Source: Streptomyces decoyicus (GTDB lineage Bacteria; Actinomycetota; Actinomycetes; Streptomycetales; Streptomycetaceae). Taken from it: 64,000 nucleotides of DNA. The translations under genes and the position numbers were made by a program. The stretch is taken from NCBI RefSeq assembly GCF_019880305.1, contig NZ_CP082301.1, positions 7,068,001 to 7,132,000 of the forward strand. Direction: 5' to 3'. Positions 33,741-41,761 of the stretch are shown in pieces (position 1 is the first letter of the stretch; every line of letters begins with the position of its first letter). Under the pieces are notes generated by a model. That model saw only the letters and a program-made list of their open reading frames with translations, was not told the origin of the DNA and did no database searches.

Positions 33741-34541
33741 GTGGCAGACGATTCGAAGTACATCAGCAACGGCGCCCATGGCGCCATCGGGTCGTACGCA
33801 GCCGTCGGGGACAGCTTCACAGAGGGGGTCGGGGATCCCGGCCCTGACGGGGCGTACATCGGTTGGGCGGACCGCCTGGCGGTCCTTCTGTCGGACCAGC
33901 AGGCCGAGGGGGACTTCCGCTACGCGAACCTCGCGGTCAGGGGGCGGCTCTTGGACCAGATCGTCGAGGAGCAGGTGCCCCGGGCGAAAGAGCTCGCCCC
34001 CGCCCTCGTGACGTTCTGTGCCGGCGGCAATGACATCCTGCGGCCGGGCTCGGATCCGGACGCGGTCGCCGAGCGCTATGAGGCGGCGGTCGTCGATCTG
34101 CGGAAGGAGGTCGGTGCGGTCCTGCTCTGCACCGGCTTCGACACCCGCGGCATCCCCGTTCTCAAGCATCTGCGCGGCAAGATCGCCACGTATACGGCGC
34201 ATGTCCGGGCCATCGCGGACCGGCACGACTGCCCGGTCCTCGACCTGTGGTCGCTGAAGTCGGTGCAGGACCGGCGGGCATGGAGCGCGGACCGGCTGCA
34301 TCTGTCCGCCGACGGTCACACCCGGGTGGCGCTGCGCGCGGCGCAGGTGCTCGGGCTGCGGGTGCCGGCCGATCCGGACCAGCCGTGGCCCCCGGAGGCG
34401 GAGCGCTCGGCCGCCGAGGCGCGGCGGGACAACATCCACTGGGCGCGGGAGCATCTCGTGCCGTGGATCGGCCGTCGGCTACGCGGTGAGTCGTCCGGTG
34501 ATCATGTCGAGCCCAAGCGGCCCGATCTGCTGCCGCTCTAG
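33741..34541 (+). CDS. SGNH/GDSL-family hydrolase
   Basis: A 266-residue esterase-fold protein without a signal peptide. The SGNH blocks are visible: block I AAVGDSFTEGVGD with the nucleophile serine, block II glycine in LAVRGRLLDQI, block III FCAGGNDILRPG with the oxyanion Asn, and block V WSADRLHLSADGH with the catalytic Asp/His. It should hydrolyse an ester or acetyl group in the cytoplasm; the substrate is unknown. GTG at 33741 is the only start that gives the complete domain, although its ribosome binding site is weak. Confidence 0.86.
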   Translation: MADDSKYISNGAHGAIGSYAAVGDSFTEGVGDPGPDGAYIGWADRLAVLLSDQQAEGDFRYANLAVRGRLLDQIVEEQVPRAKELAPALVTFCAGGNDILRPGSDPDAVAERYEAAVVDLRKEVGAVLLCTGFDTRGIPVLKHLRGKIATYTAHVRAIADRHDCPVLDLWSLKSVQDRRAWSADRLHLSADGHTRVALRAAQVLGLRVPADPDQPWPPEAERSAAEARRDNIHWAREHLVPWIGRRLRGESSGDHVEPKRPDLLPL

Positions 34542-34611
34542 GGCGGCCGGGGCCCGTCGCCGGGCCCATGGCATGACGGAGGCCCCGATTCCGCCGATGC
34601 GGAGCGGGGCC

Positions 34612-35100
34612 TCAGTGCGCGAGTGAAGAGTACGGCAGATCCGCCCAGACGACCCGGCCCCGACCGCTGTCGGCGGGCCGTGAACCCCAGCTCTCGGACA
34701 GCGCGCCGACGAGGAACAGCCCTCGTCCGCACTCCTTGTCCACGCTGCCGGGCTGGACGTGCGGCGCCGAGTCCTCCGGGCCGCCCTGGTCCGTGATCTC
34801 TATGCGGATGTGCGCGCCGAAGAGGGCGAGTTCGCAGCCGACCTTCTCGCTGTCGGTGTGCCGCACCGCGTTGGTGAACAGCTCGGAAACCACCAACTCC
34901 ACGTCGTCGCGGACTTGTTGATCCGCGCCCCACTCGAGCAGCAGCGCACTGACGCGTCTGCGCGCCTCGGGAACGGACGTGCGTCGCGCCGGCAAGTGGA
35001 ACGCGTCCTGCGGGTACTGGGCGACAAAGCCGCCACAGCGCCCTAACGAAGGAGCGTTGTTGGAGGAAGCCACGTCGTAACTATGTGCGATGTCGGTCAC
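34612..35100 (-). CDS. RsbW-like ATP-binding protein of a WhiJ-type module
   Basis: About 162 residues, single GHKL ATPase domain. The N box is VELVVSELFTNAVRHTDSE, the G1 region is RIEITDQGGPEDS, and the G2 box is DKECGRGLFLVGALSESWG. It is divergent from a DUF5753 regulator followed by DUF397, the three-part arrangement known from the whiJ/abaA-like loci of Streptomyces, where such an ATPase accompanies the DNA-binding protein. The start is uncertain: GTG 35100 is used here, TTG 35109 and GTG 35073 are in frame, and none has a strong Shine-Dalgarno. Confidence 0.8.
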   Translation of the reverse strand: MTDIAHSYDVASSNNAPSLGRCGGFVAQYPQDAFHLPARRTSVPEARRRVSALLLEWGADQQVRDDVELVVSELFTNAVRHTDSEKVGCELALFGAHIRIEITDQGGPEDSAPHVQPGSVDKECGRGLFLVGALSESWGSRPADSGRGRVVWADLPYSSLAH

Positions 35101-35116
35101 CGATGGCAAGGATCAC

Positions 35117-35131
35117 TCTGCAATTTGCAGA
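35117..35131. promoter_or_regulatory. 15-bp perfect palindrome, probable operator of the divergent module
   Basis: TCTGCAA-T-TTGCAGA is a perfect inverted repeat, AT-rich in a very GC-rich background, placed in the 109-bp gap between the RsbW-like gene and the DUF5753 regulator. It lies 17 bp from one proposed start and 79 bp from the other. The likely binder is the adjacent HTH protein. Confidence 0.5.
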
Positions 35132-35209
35132 ATCGTAAGTGCAGTCTGTTCGTGCTGCTGACGGCATGACACACTGCTGACCACTGAAGTCAGTTGGAGG
35201 GGATCGGAC

Positions 35210-36076
35210 GTGGCGGACCCACGGTCGGCAGGTGCACCGACCGTCCTGCGGGTGGTGCTCGGCAAGCGACTGCAGGACCTGCGCGAGAAGGCGGGGCTCT
35301 CCTTCGAGCAGGCCGCCGCGGCCCTCGATGTGACGCACGCCACGATACGACGCATGGAAAAGGCCGAGGTCGGCCTCAAGCTCCCCTACGTCGAGAAGCT
35401 GTTGGCGACCTATGGCGTCACTGCCGAGGACGAGATCGAGGGCTTTCTCTCCCTGGCCCGCGAGGCCAACAAGCCCGGCTGGTGGCACCGGTTCCGGGAC
35501 GTGCTCCCCGAGTGGTTCAGCGCCTTCGTCAGCCTGGAGAGCGAAGCCAACCTCATCCGGGCCTACCAGCCCCACTACATCCCCGGGCTGCTACAGACCG
35601 AGGACTACGCCGCCGCCGTCCTGCGGGCCGGTATGCCGCACGCCTCCTCGGCGGACATCGACCGCATCGTGGCGCTGCGCATGGAGCGCCAGTCCCTCCT
35701 GACCCGCGACAAAGCACCGATGCTGTGGGTGGTCATGGACGAGACGGTCCTGCGGCGGCCGATCGGCGGGGCCCAGGTGATGCGCAACCAGGTCACCCGG
35801 CTGATGGAGGCCACCGCGCTGCCGAACGTCCGGCTCCAGGTCATGCCCTTCGCCGCGGGCCCGCACCCCGCCATGTACGGCCCCTTCCACATTTTCCGCT
35901 TCCCGATCCCGGAGCTCCCGGACATCGCCTACGCGGAAAGCCTCGTCGGAGCCGTGTACTTCGACCAGCGCAACGACGTCTCGCAGTTCCTGGAGGCCCT
36001 GGACCGGATGTGTGCGCAGGCCGCGCCGGCACACACCACCGAGGCCATTCTGGGTGGCTTTCGCAAGGAGATCTGA
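35210..36076 (+). CDS. XRE-family regulator with DUF5753 (WhiJ-like)
   Basis: 288 residues. An N-terminal XRE helix-turn-helix spans about residues 18-75 (RLQDLREKAGLSFEQAAAAL, then DVTHATIRRMEKAEVGLKLP). The DUF5753 domain fills the remainder, with the typical WFSAFVSLESEANLIRAYQP and YIPGLLQTEDYA. Such regulators control morphological or antibiotic genes together with DUF397 partners. GTG at 35210 has GGAGGGGATC upstream. It is followed after 3 bp by DUF397. Confidence 0.92.
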   Translation: MADPRSAGAPTVLRVVLGKRLQDLREKAGLSFEQAAAALDVTHATIRRMEKAEVGLKLPYVEKLLATYGVTAEDEIEGFLSLAREANKPGWWHRFRDVLPEWFSAFVSLESEANLIRAYQPHYIPGLLQTEDYAAAVLRAGMPHASSADIDRIVALRMERQSLLTRDKAPMLWVVMDETVLRRPIGGAQVMRNQVTRLMEATALPNVRLQVMPFAAGPHPAMYGPFHIFRFPIPELPDIAYAESLVGAVYFDQRNDVSQFLEALDRMCAQAAPAHTTEAILGGFRKEI

Positions 36077-36079
36077 ACC

Positions 36080-36358
36080 ATGGATCGCATACGCATCTAC
36101 AACGGCATGCCCGCCAAGGAACTGGGCAACGAGGGCTGGCACAAGCCGTGGAGCGGCGGAAACGGCGGCGAGTGCGTCGAGGCCATGCGGCTGGGCGACG
36201 GCCGTATCGCGCTGCGCCAGTCGACCGACCCGGACGGCCCGGCGCTGATCTACACCCATCGCGAAATGGTGAGCTTCATCGAGGGCGCCAAGGCCGGCCA
36301 CGCCGACTTCCTGCTCTCGGCGGCCCCGTGCCGGCTGACCGAACGGAGGACGGCATGA
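36080..36358 (+). CDS. DUF397 domain protein
   Basis: 92 residues of the small DUF397 family that accompanies DUF5753 regulators throughout Streptomyces. It shows the usual tryptophan-containing start (GWHKPWSGGNGGECVEAMRL), the ALRQSTDPDGPALIYTHREM stretch, and the FIEGAKAGHADFL end. The accepted idea is that it modulates the partner regulator. It starts at ATG 36080, right after the regulator, and its stop overlaps the methyltransferase start (ATGA). Confidence 0.92.
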   Translation: MDRIRIYNGMPAKELGNEGWHKPWSGGNGGECVEAMRLGDGRIALRQSTDPDGPALIYTHREMVSFIEGAKAGHADFLLSAAPCRLTERRTA

Positions 36359-37260
36359 GCGAGCAGGACATATCCCAGGGAGCGCCGGACGGCGAGGTCC
36401 CGGAGATCGGACCGTACGTCCAGGGGCCGGAGCACTCGGGATTCTCGGCCGAGGAGATCGACACCAGCCGGCCGCACCCGGCCCGGATGTACGACTACTA
36501 CCTCGGCGGCTGGGACAACTACGAGGTCGACCGGGTGGCCGCGGAGCGTGTCATCGAGGTCCACCCCCAGGTACGGCACAGCGCCCGCGCCAACCGCGCC
36601 TTCCTGCGGCGGGCGGTGCGTGAACTGGTCACCGGCGGCATCCGCCAGATCATCGACATCGGCACGGGCATCCCCACCTCGCCCAACACCCATGAGATGG
36701 CACGGGAGACCGCTCCCGAGACCCGCGTCGTGTACGTCGACAACGACCCGATCGTCGCCACCCACGCCGGGGCCCGGCTGACCAACACCGAACGCACCGG
36801 TTTCGTGCTCGGCGATGTCCGTGACCCCAAGGCGGTGCTGGACCACCCGACCGTCCGCGAACTGATCGACTTCGACCAGCCGGTGGCGCTGCTGCTGGTT
36901 GCCGTACTGCACTTCATCCGGGACGACGAGGACCCCGCCGGAATCGTCGCCGCCCTCGCCGATGCGCTCCCCGCGGGGAGCCATCTCGTCCTGTCGCATG
37001 CGACCGGTGAGCCCTACGAGGCCTATGCGGCGGGCCGCACGGACGAGCGGGCGCGCGACGGCGTCGTGAACGTCTACAAGAGCTCCACCGCCACCCTCAA
37101 TCTGCGGTCGAAGGCCGGGATCGAGCCGCTCTTCGGACCGTTCACCCTGCTGGAGCCGGGTGTCGTACGGGTGCCGCTGTGGCGGCCCGACGGGGCCGTG
37201 CCCGGCGCGGAGGACCTCAACAACACCATTTTCTACGGCGGAGTGGGCCGCAAGGACTGA
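36355..37260 (+). CDS. SAM-dependent methyltransferase (Methyltransf_19 family)
   Basis: 301 residues. It shows the family start ARMYDYYLGGWDNYEVDR, and the SAM-binding motif I is IIDIGTGIPTSPNTHE with VVYVDNDPIVATHAGARL following. FVLGDVRDPKAVLDHP, then a hydrophobic VALLLVAVLHFIRDDEDPAG. Actinomycetes carry many copies of this family, often beside DUF397 genes, but substrates are unknown. The 4-nt overlap with DUF397 puts it in the same operon as the WhiJ-like regulator. Confidence 0.88.
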   Translation: MSEQDISQGAPDGEVPEIGPYVQGPEHSGFSAEEIDTSRPHPARMYDYYLGGWDNYEVDRVAAERVIEVHPQVRHSARANRAFLRRAVRELVTGGIRQIIDIGTGIPTSPNTHEMARETAPETRVVYVDNDPIVATHAGARLTNTERTGFVLGDVRDPKAVLDHPTVRELIDFDQPVALLLVAVLHFIRDDEDPAGIVAALADALPAGSHLVLSHATGEPYEAYAAGRTDERARDGVVNVYKSSTATLNLRSKAGIEPLFGPFTLLEPGVVRVPLWRPDGAVPGAEDLNNTIFYGGVGRKD

Positions 37261-37286
37261 CCGGCCGGGCCCGCGGGCCCGGCCGG
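37261..37286. terminator. 26-bp perfect palindrome between convergent genes
   Basis: The sequence from 37261 to 37286 equals its own reverse complement (CCGGCCGGGCCC and its mirror around GC). It begins at the base after the methyltransferase stop and ends 4 bp before the kinase stop, so it should terminate both strands. Confidence 0.75.
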
Positions 37287-37290
37287 AGGT

Positions 37291-38304
37291 CTACGCGCCC
37301 GCGGGAGAGACCCGGGCGTCCGGCGGAGCCGGAAGCCGCTGCCCGTCACCGGTCGGCGCGCTGGCGGTGACCGGTGCCGTCGTGGTGAGGGCCGGGGCCA
37401 GGTCCGCCGGTCCGGCGACGCGGGTGTGGGTGCCCGGCGAAGTACACGCATGGGCCCCCGCGACGGCGCCCAGCCGCGCGCAGTCCTCCAGGTCCCGGCC
37501 CGCCAGCCGGCCGTAGAGGAAGCCGCTGGTGAAGGCGTCGCCCGCGCCGTTGCTGTCCACGACGGGGCCGGGCGGGACCGCGGCCGGGACCAGGCGTGGG
37601 GTGCGGTCGTCGGCGGAGAGGAGGTACGCCCCGCCCGCGCCTGCCGTCGCGATCACCGCCTCGGCACGTCCCTCGTGCAGAATTTCCCGCATGACGGACC
37701 CGATCCGTTCCCCCGCCCCGGCCGTACTGAGGAACACCAGGTCCGAGCGGAGCGCGAACTCCCGGTGATGGTCCGTCAGCCCGTCCCAGTCGTGCAGATC
37801 CGTGGAGACGGGGATACCGAGCGCTTCGATGTCGTCGTACAGGAAACGGGCGAAGTGCATGATCGACAGATGGACGTGCCGGGCACGGCGCAGCGGGGGG
37901 AGGTAGTGCTCGGGCGGCATCCGTAGATCGAGCGGGTCGCGGGCGTCGTAGAACGACATCCGACGGCCGTCGGGGGCCACGAGGTTGACCGCACGACGGG
38001 TGCCGTGCGGCGAGATCAGCGGCCGGAAATCGACGCCGGTACCGGCCAGCCGTTCACGGACCAGGCTGCCCGGGTGGTCGTCGCCGAGGAAGTCCACGAA
38101 GGCGGTGGTGAGCCCGAGTGCCGCGCAGCCGAGCGCCACGCCGGTACCGGTGTGTCCCGCCCCCTCGTGGATGGGCGGGACCGCATAGGAGTCGGCGAGA
38201 GGTACGGGCAGCGCGCCGACCGGCACGATGGTGTCCACGCCCGACCCGCCGACGACGAGGACGTCATAGGCGTCATACGGCTCAGAAACCTGCTGGAATG
38301 TCAC
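37291..38304 (-). CDS. PfkB-family carbohydrate or nucleoside kinase
   Basis: A 337-residue ribokinase-fold enzyme. Motif 1 is VLVVGGSGVDTIVPVGALP near the start and GHTGTGVALGCAALGL is the substrate-binding glycine pair. The catalytic motif 2 is VDSNGAGDAFTSGFLYGRLA with the base Asp in GAGDAF. The C-terminal 45 residues are low-complexity Pro/Thr/Ala. It phosphorylates a sugar, polyol or nucleoside; which one cannot be told. GTG at 38304 is preceded by AGGGA, itself next to a duplicated 20-bp sequence in the leader. Confidence 0.86.
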   Translation of the reverse strand: MTFQQVSEPYDAYDVLVVGGSGVDTIVPVGALPVPLADSYAVPPIHEGAGHTGTGVALGCAALGLTTAFVDFLGDDHPGSLVRERLAGTGVDFRPLISPHGTRRAVNLVAPDGRRMSFYDARDPLDLRMPPEHYLPPLRRARHVHLSIMHFARFLYDDIEALGIPVSTDLHDWDGLTDHHREFALRSDLVFLSTAGAGERIGSVMREILHEGRAEAVIATAGAGGAYLLSADDRTPRLVPAAVPPGPVVDSNGAGDAFTSGFLYGRLAGRDLEDCARLGAVAGAHACTSPGTHTRVAGPADLAPALTTTAPVTASAPTGDGQRLPAPPDARVSPAGA

Positions 38305-38314
38305 GAGCGTCCCT

Positions 38315-38354
38315 GAATCCCTTGCTGGTGAGACGAATCCCTTGCTGGTGAGAC
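38315..38354. repeat. Exact 20-bp tandem duplication in the kinase leader
   Basis: GAATCCCTTGCTGGTGAGAC occurs twice head to tail (38315-38334 and 38335-38354), starting 10 bp upstream of the PfkB start codon. Both copies would lie in the 5' leader of the kinase mRNA if transcription starts further upstream. Confidence 0.9.
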
Positions 38355-38730
38355 CGTTTGCGGACGAGGTGCGTCCGCTGCCGGGAGTCTAGACGCAGGC
38401 CCGGCTCTTCACGGGACGTCAGGGACTCCGGTGACACGAGGGAGGAAAGGACGCGGAAGAAGCCGCTCCGGTGATCAGTGGCCGGTGGTGAACGGGCGGG
38501 GGAGCGCGGCCGGCCGGGACTGCTGGGATTTCCCCCGAGCCGGTTGGCGGAAAGGGCCGTTGACATGGATGGCGAGGGCACTGAAGCCTGAGGGCGGTCA
38601 GTGATCAGGTTCCGCGGACGGCGGGCAGGCAGGGGCACGGCGTACGGATCCCGGCAGGGCGACCGGGGCCGGGGGACAGGACGAGCGGGCCGCCGGAGGC
38701 CGGACGGGCCGACGGGGGAGCGAGGCGGAC
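38355..38730. other. Divergent intergenic region, PfkB kinase versus FAD oxidoreductase
   Basis: 376 bp with no supported gene or RNA. It must contain both promoters. GGGGGAGCGAGGCGGAC just before 38731 is the probable ribosome binding region of the oxidoreductase. Confidence 0.5.
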
Positions 38731-40137
38731 ATGGCAGAGGACTCCAAGGGCGGGCGCACCGCGATCGTGATCGGCGGCGGGCTGGCCGGGATGCTGGCCG
38801 TCACCGCCCTGGCAGGACATGTCGACGTGGTCACCGTCGTCGAGCGCGACCGCTATCCGGACGGGCAGACCTTCCGCAAGGGCGTCCCGCAGGCCCGCCA
38901 TCTGCACATCCTCCTCAGCGGCGGACAGCGCGCCCTGGAGGAGCTGCTGCCCGGCACGGTCGCGGCCCTCTGCGAGGCGGGCGCCCGCAGCCTGTATCTG
39001 CCGCGCGATCTGCTCACCCGCAGCGCCACCGGCTGGCAGCGCCGCTTCGACGAGCGCCGGCACCTCACGCTGAGCGTCACCCGTCCGGTGCTGGACACGG
39101 TCGTACGGGAGCAGGTGCTGCGGGCCGCCGCCGCCTCGGCCACCCGGGTCGAGGTTCTGGAGGCGACCGAGGCCATCGGGCTGACCGGGGACGCCGGCCG
39201 GGTGAGCGGAGTACGTGTGCGGTCGCGGGGCGGTGATGCGGGCGGGCGGTCCGAACGGGAGCTGCCGGCCACGGTCGTCGTGGACGCCTCGGGCCGCGGT
39301 TCGCGCACCCCGCAGTGGTACGCCGCGCTGGGCCGGACCGCGCCGCAGGAGGAGACCGTGGACGCGGGGCTGGCCTACGCGACCCGGATGTACCGCCCCA
39401 AGGACCCGGCCACCGCGCCCGACGCGGGCGTCAACGTCCCCGGCTGGCCGGGGTGCCCGCGCGGCGCCGCGTACGTACCGGTCGAGGACGGCAAGTGGCT
39501 CCTGACGGTGTCCGGTGTGCGGGGGCACCACCCGCCGACGGACGAGGCGGAGTTCACCGCCTTCACCGCCACCATCGGCGACCCGTACGTCCATGAACTG
39601 CTGGCCCAGGCCGAGCCGCTCTCGCCGGTGCACGGCTTCCGCGACACCTGCAACCGCCGCCGGCACTACGAACGCCCCGGTGCCCTCCCCGAAGGGTTCC
39701 TCGTCCTGGGAGACGCCGGCTGCACCTTCAACCCCGTGTACGGGCAGGGCATGTCGGTCGCCGCACTCGGCGCACTGGCCGTCCGCACCACGCTCGCCGA
39801 CGGCGGCGGTCTGCGCCCCGGGACCACCGCGGAGGCACAGCGGGCGGTGGCCCGCGCCGTGGAGCCCGCCTGGCTCGCCGCGGTCGGCTCGGACCGCCCG
39901 TACGCGAGCCCCGACGACGCCAAGGCGGGCCTGGGGGAGCGGCTGAGCACGTGGTACATCGACCGGCTCTTCGCCCGTGCCGCCATCGACCCCGTCGTCG
40001 GCGCGGCCTTCCGGGACGTCTTCTGCCTCACCGCGCCGCCCGCCCGTCTCGTCGCCCCGCAGATCTTCCTGCGCACGGTCTTCCTGCCCCGCCGCCCCGG
40101 CCTGCCCAGCCCGCCCGCGGTCATCGAAAGGGTGTGA
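38731..40137 (+). CDS. FAD-dependent oxidoreductase (geranylgeranyl-reductase/aromatic-hydroxylase-like)
   Basis: 468 residues. The N-terminal FAD dinucleotide motif is IVIGGGLAGMLAVTALAGHV, with VERDRYPD after strand 2 and the GVPQARHLHILLSGGQRALE block. VVDASGRGSRTPQWYAALG is the middle FAD contact, and the second FAD motif is LVLGDAGCTFNPVYGQGMSV. This layout occurs in flavoprotein monooxygenases and lipid or polyketide oxidoreductases of actinomycetes. The pathway is not indicated by its neighbours. ATG at 38731 gives a standard N-terminus. Confidence 0.82.
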   Translation: MAEDSKGGRTAIVIGGGLAGMLAVTALAGHVDVVTVVERDRYPDGQTFRKGVPQARHLHILLSGGQRALEELLPGTVAALCEAGARSLYLPRDLLTRSATGWQRRFDERRHLTLSVTRPVLDTVVREQVLRAAAASATRVEVLEATEAIGLTGDAGRVSGVRVRSRGGDAGGRSERELPATVVVDASGRGSRTPQWYAALGRTAPQEETVDAGLAYATRMYRPKDPATAPDAGVNVPGWPGCPRGAAYVPVEDGKWLLTVSGVRGHHPPTDEAEFTAFTATIGDPYVHELLAQAEPLSPVHGFRDTCNRRRHYERPGALPEGFLVLGDAGCTFNPVYGQGMSVAALGALAVRTTLADGGGLRPGTTAEAQRAVARAVEPAWLAAVGSDRPYASPDDAKAGLGERLSTWYIDRLFARAAIDPVVGAAFRDVFCLTAPPARLVAPQIFLRTVFLPRRPGLPSPPAVIERV

Positions 40138-40183
40138 GCGGGCCCGCCCGGAAACCGGCTGCGCCGAGCACGGGGGCGGCTGC

Positions 40184-40255
40184 CGCCCGCCCGCAGGCCG
40201 CGGGGCCTGGCGCCCGCCCGCAGGCCGCCCCGCCGGCGCTCGCCGCCGGCGGGGC
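40184..40255 (+). terminator. 18-bp direct repeat and terminator hairpin after the oxidoreductase
   Basis: CGCCCGCCCGCAGGCCGC occurs at 40184-40201 and 40211-40228. The second copy runs into a perfect 12-bp hairpin (GCCCCGCCGGCG at 40227-40238 and its complement at 40244-40255, loop CTCGC), the likely terminator. The remaining sequence up to 40515 holds no visible gene. Confidence 0.65.
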
Positions 40256-40515
40256 AGCACACCCATGGCGACGCCGCTCCAATGGACGCTTCCGAGTCGC
40301 CGGGCCGGAAGGCGTCTGCGACAGCCCCGGGCAAGGTCGCACCCCGCTCCGGAATGTCACGGCCGGTCGCGCCGTTTGTCTCTGCGGGTGATGGTGTGGA
40401 GTGTCCGGGTGTCGTGGTGCGGAAACCGTACGGCGGCGCCGTGTGACGCGGCGTACCGGAACCCGCCGCTCATACGGCCCGTTCACTTCGCGACTGCCCC
40501 GACCATGGAGGTGCC

Positions 40516-41691
40516 GTGACCGGTTCCAGACCCCGTCGCACTCGACTCTCCGCGTTGCGCCCCGCAGCCTTCGGCGCCGAGCCCACCGGAGAGCGGCTGG
40601 CCAGGATACGCAGGTCGCCACAGTTCGTGGACGGCCAGTTCCGCAATCCCGTGGAGACCAGGCAGCTGCTCCACGGCTCCACGCTGCCGATGATGCGCAC
40701 TCAGCTGAGTCGGGAGGGGCGGCTGCGCCGGGCGCCGGTCGGCCGGATTCCGGTGTACCGCCCGACCGCCGCGGAGGGGACGGAGCCGCCCGCTTCCGGG
40801 CTGCGGCTCACCTGGATGGGCCATTCGAGCGTGCTGGCCGAGATGGACGGGCAGCGGGTGCTCTTCGACCCGGTCTGGGGCGAGCGCTGTTCGCCGTTCG
40901 CCTGGGCCGGGCCCAAGCGGATGCACCCCGTGCCCATCGCGCTGGACGAGCTGGAACCGGTCGATGCCGTGGTGATCTCACACGACCACTACGACCACCT
41001 CGACATGCCGACGATCCAGGGCCTGACCGGCACCGGCGCGGCCTTCGTCGTACCGCTCGGCGTCGGCGCCAACCTGGAATTCTGGGGCGTGCCCGCGGAG
41101 CGGATCACCGAGCTCGACTGGCACGAGTCCACCCGCGTCGGCGGGCTGACCCTCACGGCCACCCCCGCCCAGCACTTCTGCGGCCGCGGCCTGCGCGGTC
41201 CGCAGCACACCCTGTGGGCCTCCTGGGTGGTCGCGGGGCCCGAGCACCGGATCTTCCACAGCGGCGACACCGGCTACTTCTCCGGTTTCGCGGAGATCGG
41301 CGCGGCACACGGACCGTTCGACGCGACGATGATCCAGATCGGCGCGTACAGCGACTTCTGGCCGGACATCCACATGGACCCCGAACAGGGGGTCCAGTCC
41401 CATCTCGACCTCCAGGGCCGAGAGCCCGGCGGCGTGATGGTGCCGATCCACTGGGGCACGTTCAACCTCGCACCGCACCCGTGGGCGGAGCCTGCCGAGT
41501 GGACCCTGACCGCCGCCCAGAAGGCCGGGGTCACCAGCGCCCACCCCCGTCCCGGGGAGCCGTTCGAGCCCGCCGACCCCCCGGCCGTCTACCCGTGGTG
41601 GAGGGCGATTGCCGTGCCCCCCGCCCATGGCTGGCCCGCCTGGCCGCCGGCGGTTTCCCCCAGCGACGTGGACCTCGTCGCGGACCGCTGA
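40516..41691 (+). CDS. MBL-fold metallohydrolase, NAPE-PLD/UlaG-like
   Basis: 391 residues. The metallo-beta-lactamase fold begins at LTWMGHSSVLAEMDGQRVLF, and the metal motif is ISHDHYDHLDMPTI (HxHxDH). Further ligands lie in TPAQHFCGRGLRG and HSGDTGYFSGFAEIG, and a late His in PIHWGTFNLAPH. The PVWGERCSPFAWAGPKRMHP stretch is typical of the N-acyl-phosphatidylethanolamine phospholipase D-like group, which includes predicted phospholipases and L-ascorbate-6-phosphate lactonase-like enzymes. An 85-residue basic N-terminal segment precedes the domain. GTG at 40516 follows GGAGGTGCC. Confidence 0.87.
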   Translation: MTGSRPRRTRLSALRPAAFGAEPTGERLARIRRSPQFVDGQFRNPVETRQLLHGSTLPMMRTQLSREGRLRRAPVGRIPVYRPTAAEGTEPPASGLRLTWMGHSSVLAEMDGQRVLFDPVWGERCSPFAWAGPKRMHPVPIALDELEPVDAVVISHDHYDHLDMPTIQGLTGTGAAFVVPLGVGANLEFWGVPAERITELDWHESTRVGGLTLTATPAQHFCGRGLRGPQHTLWASWVVAGPEHRIFHSGDTGYFSGFAEIGAAHGPFDATMIQIGAYSDFWPDIHMDPEQGVQSHLDLQGREPGGVMVPIHWGTFNLAPHPWAEPAEWTLTAAQKAGVTSAHPRPGEPFEPADPPAVYPWWRAIAVPPAHGWPAWPPAVSPSDVDLVADR

Positions 41692-41761
41692 GGCGGCAGG
41701 GGGCGATCGACGACAGGCGCCGGCGCGCGGCTCAGGGCGCACGGGCGGCCCCGCGCGGGTG

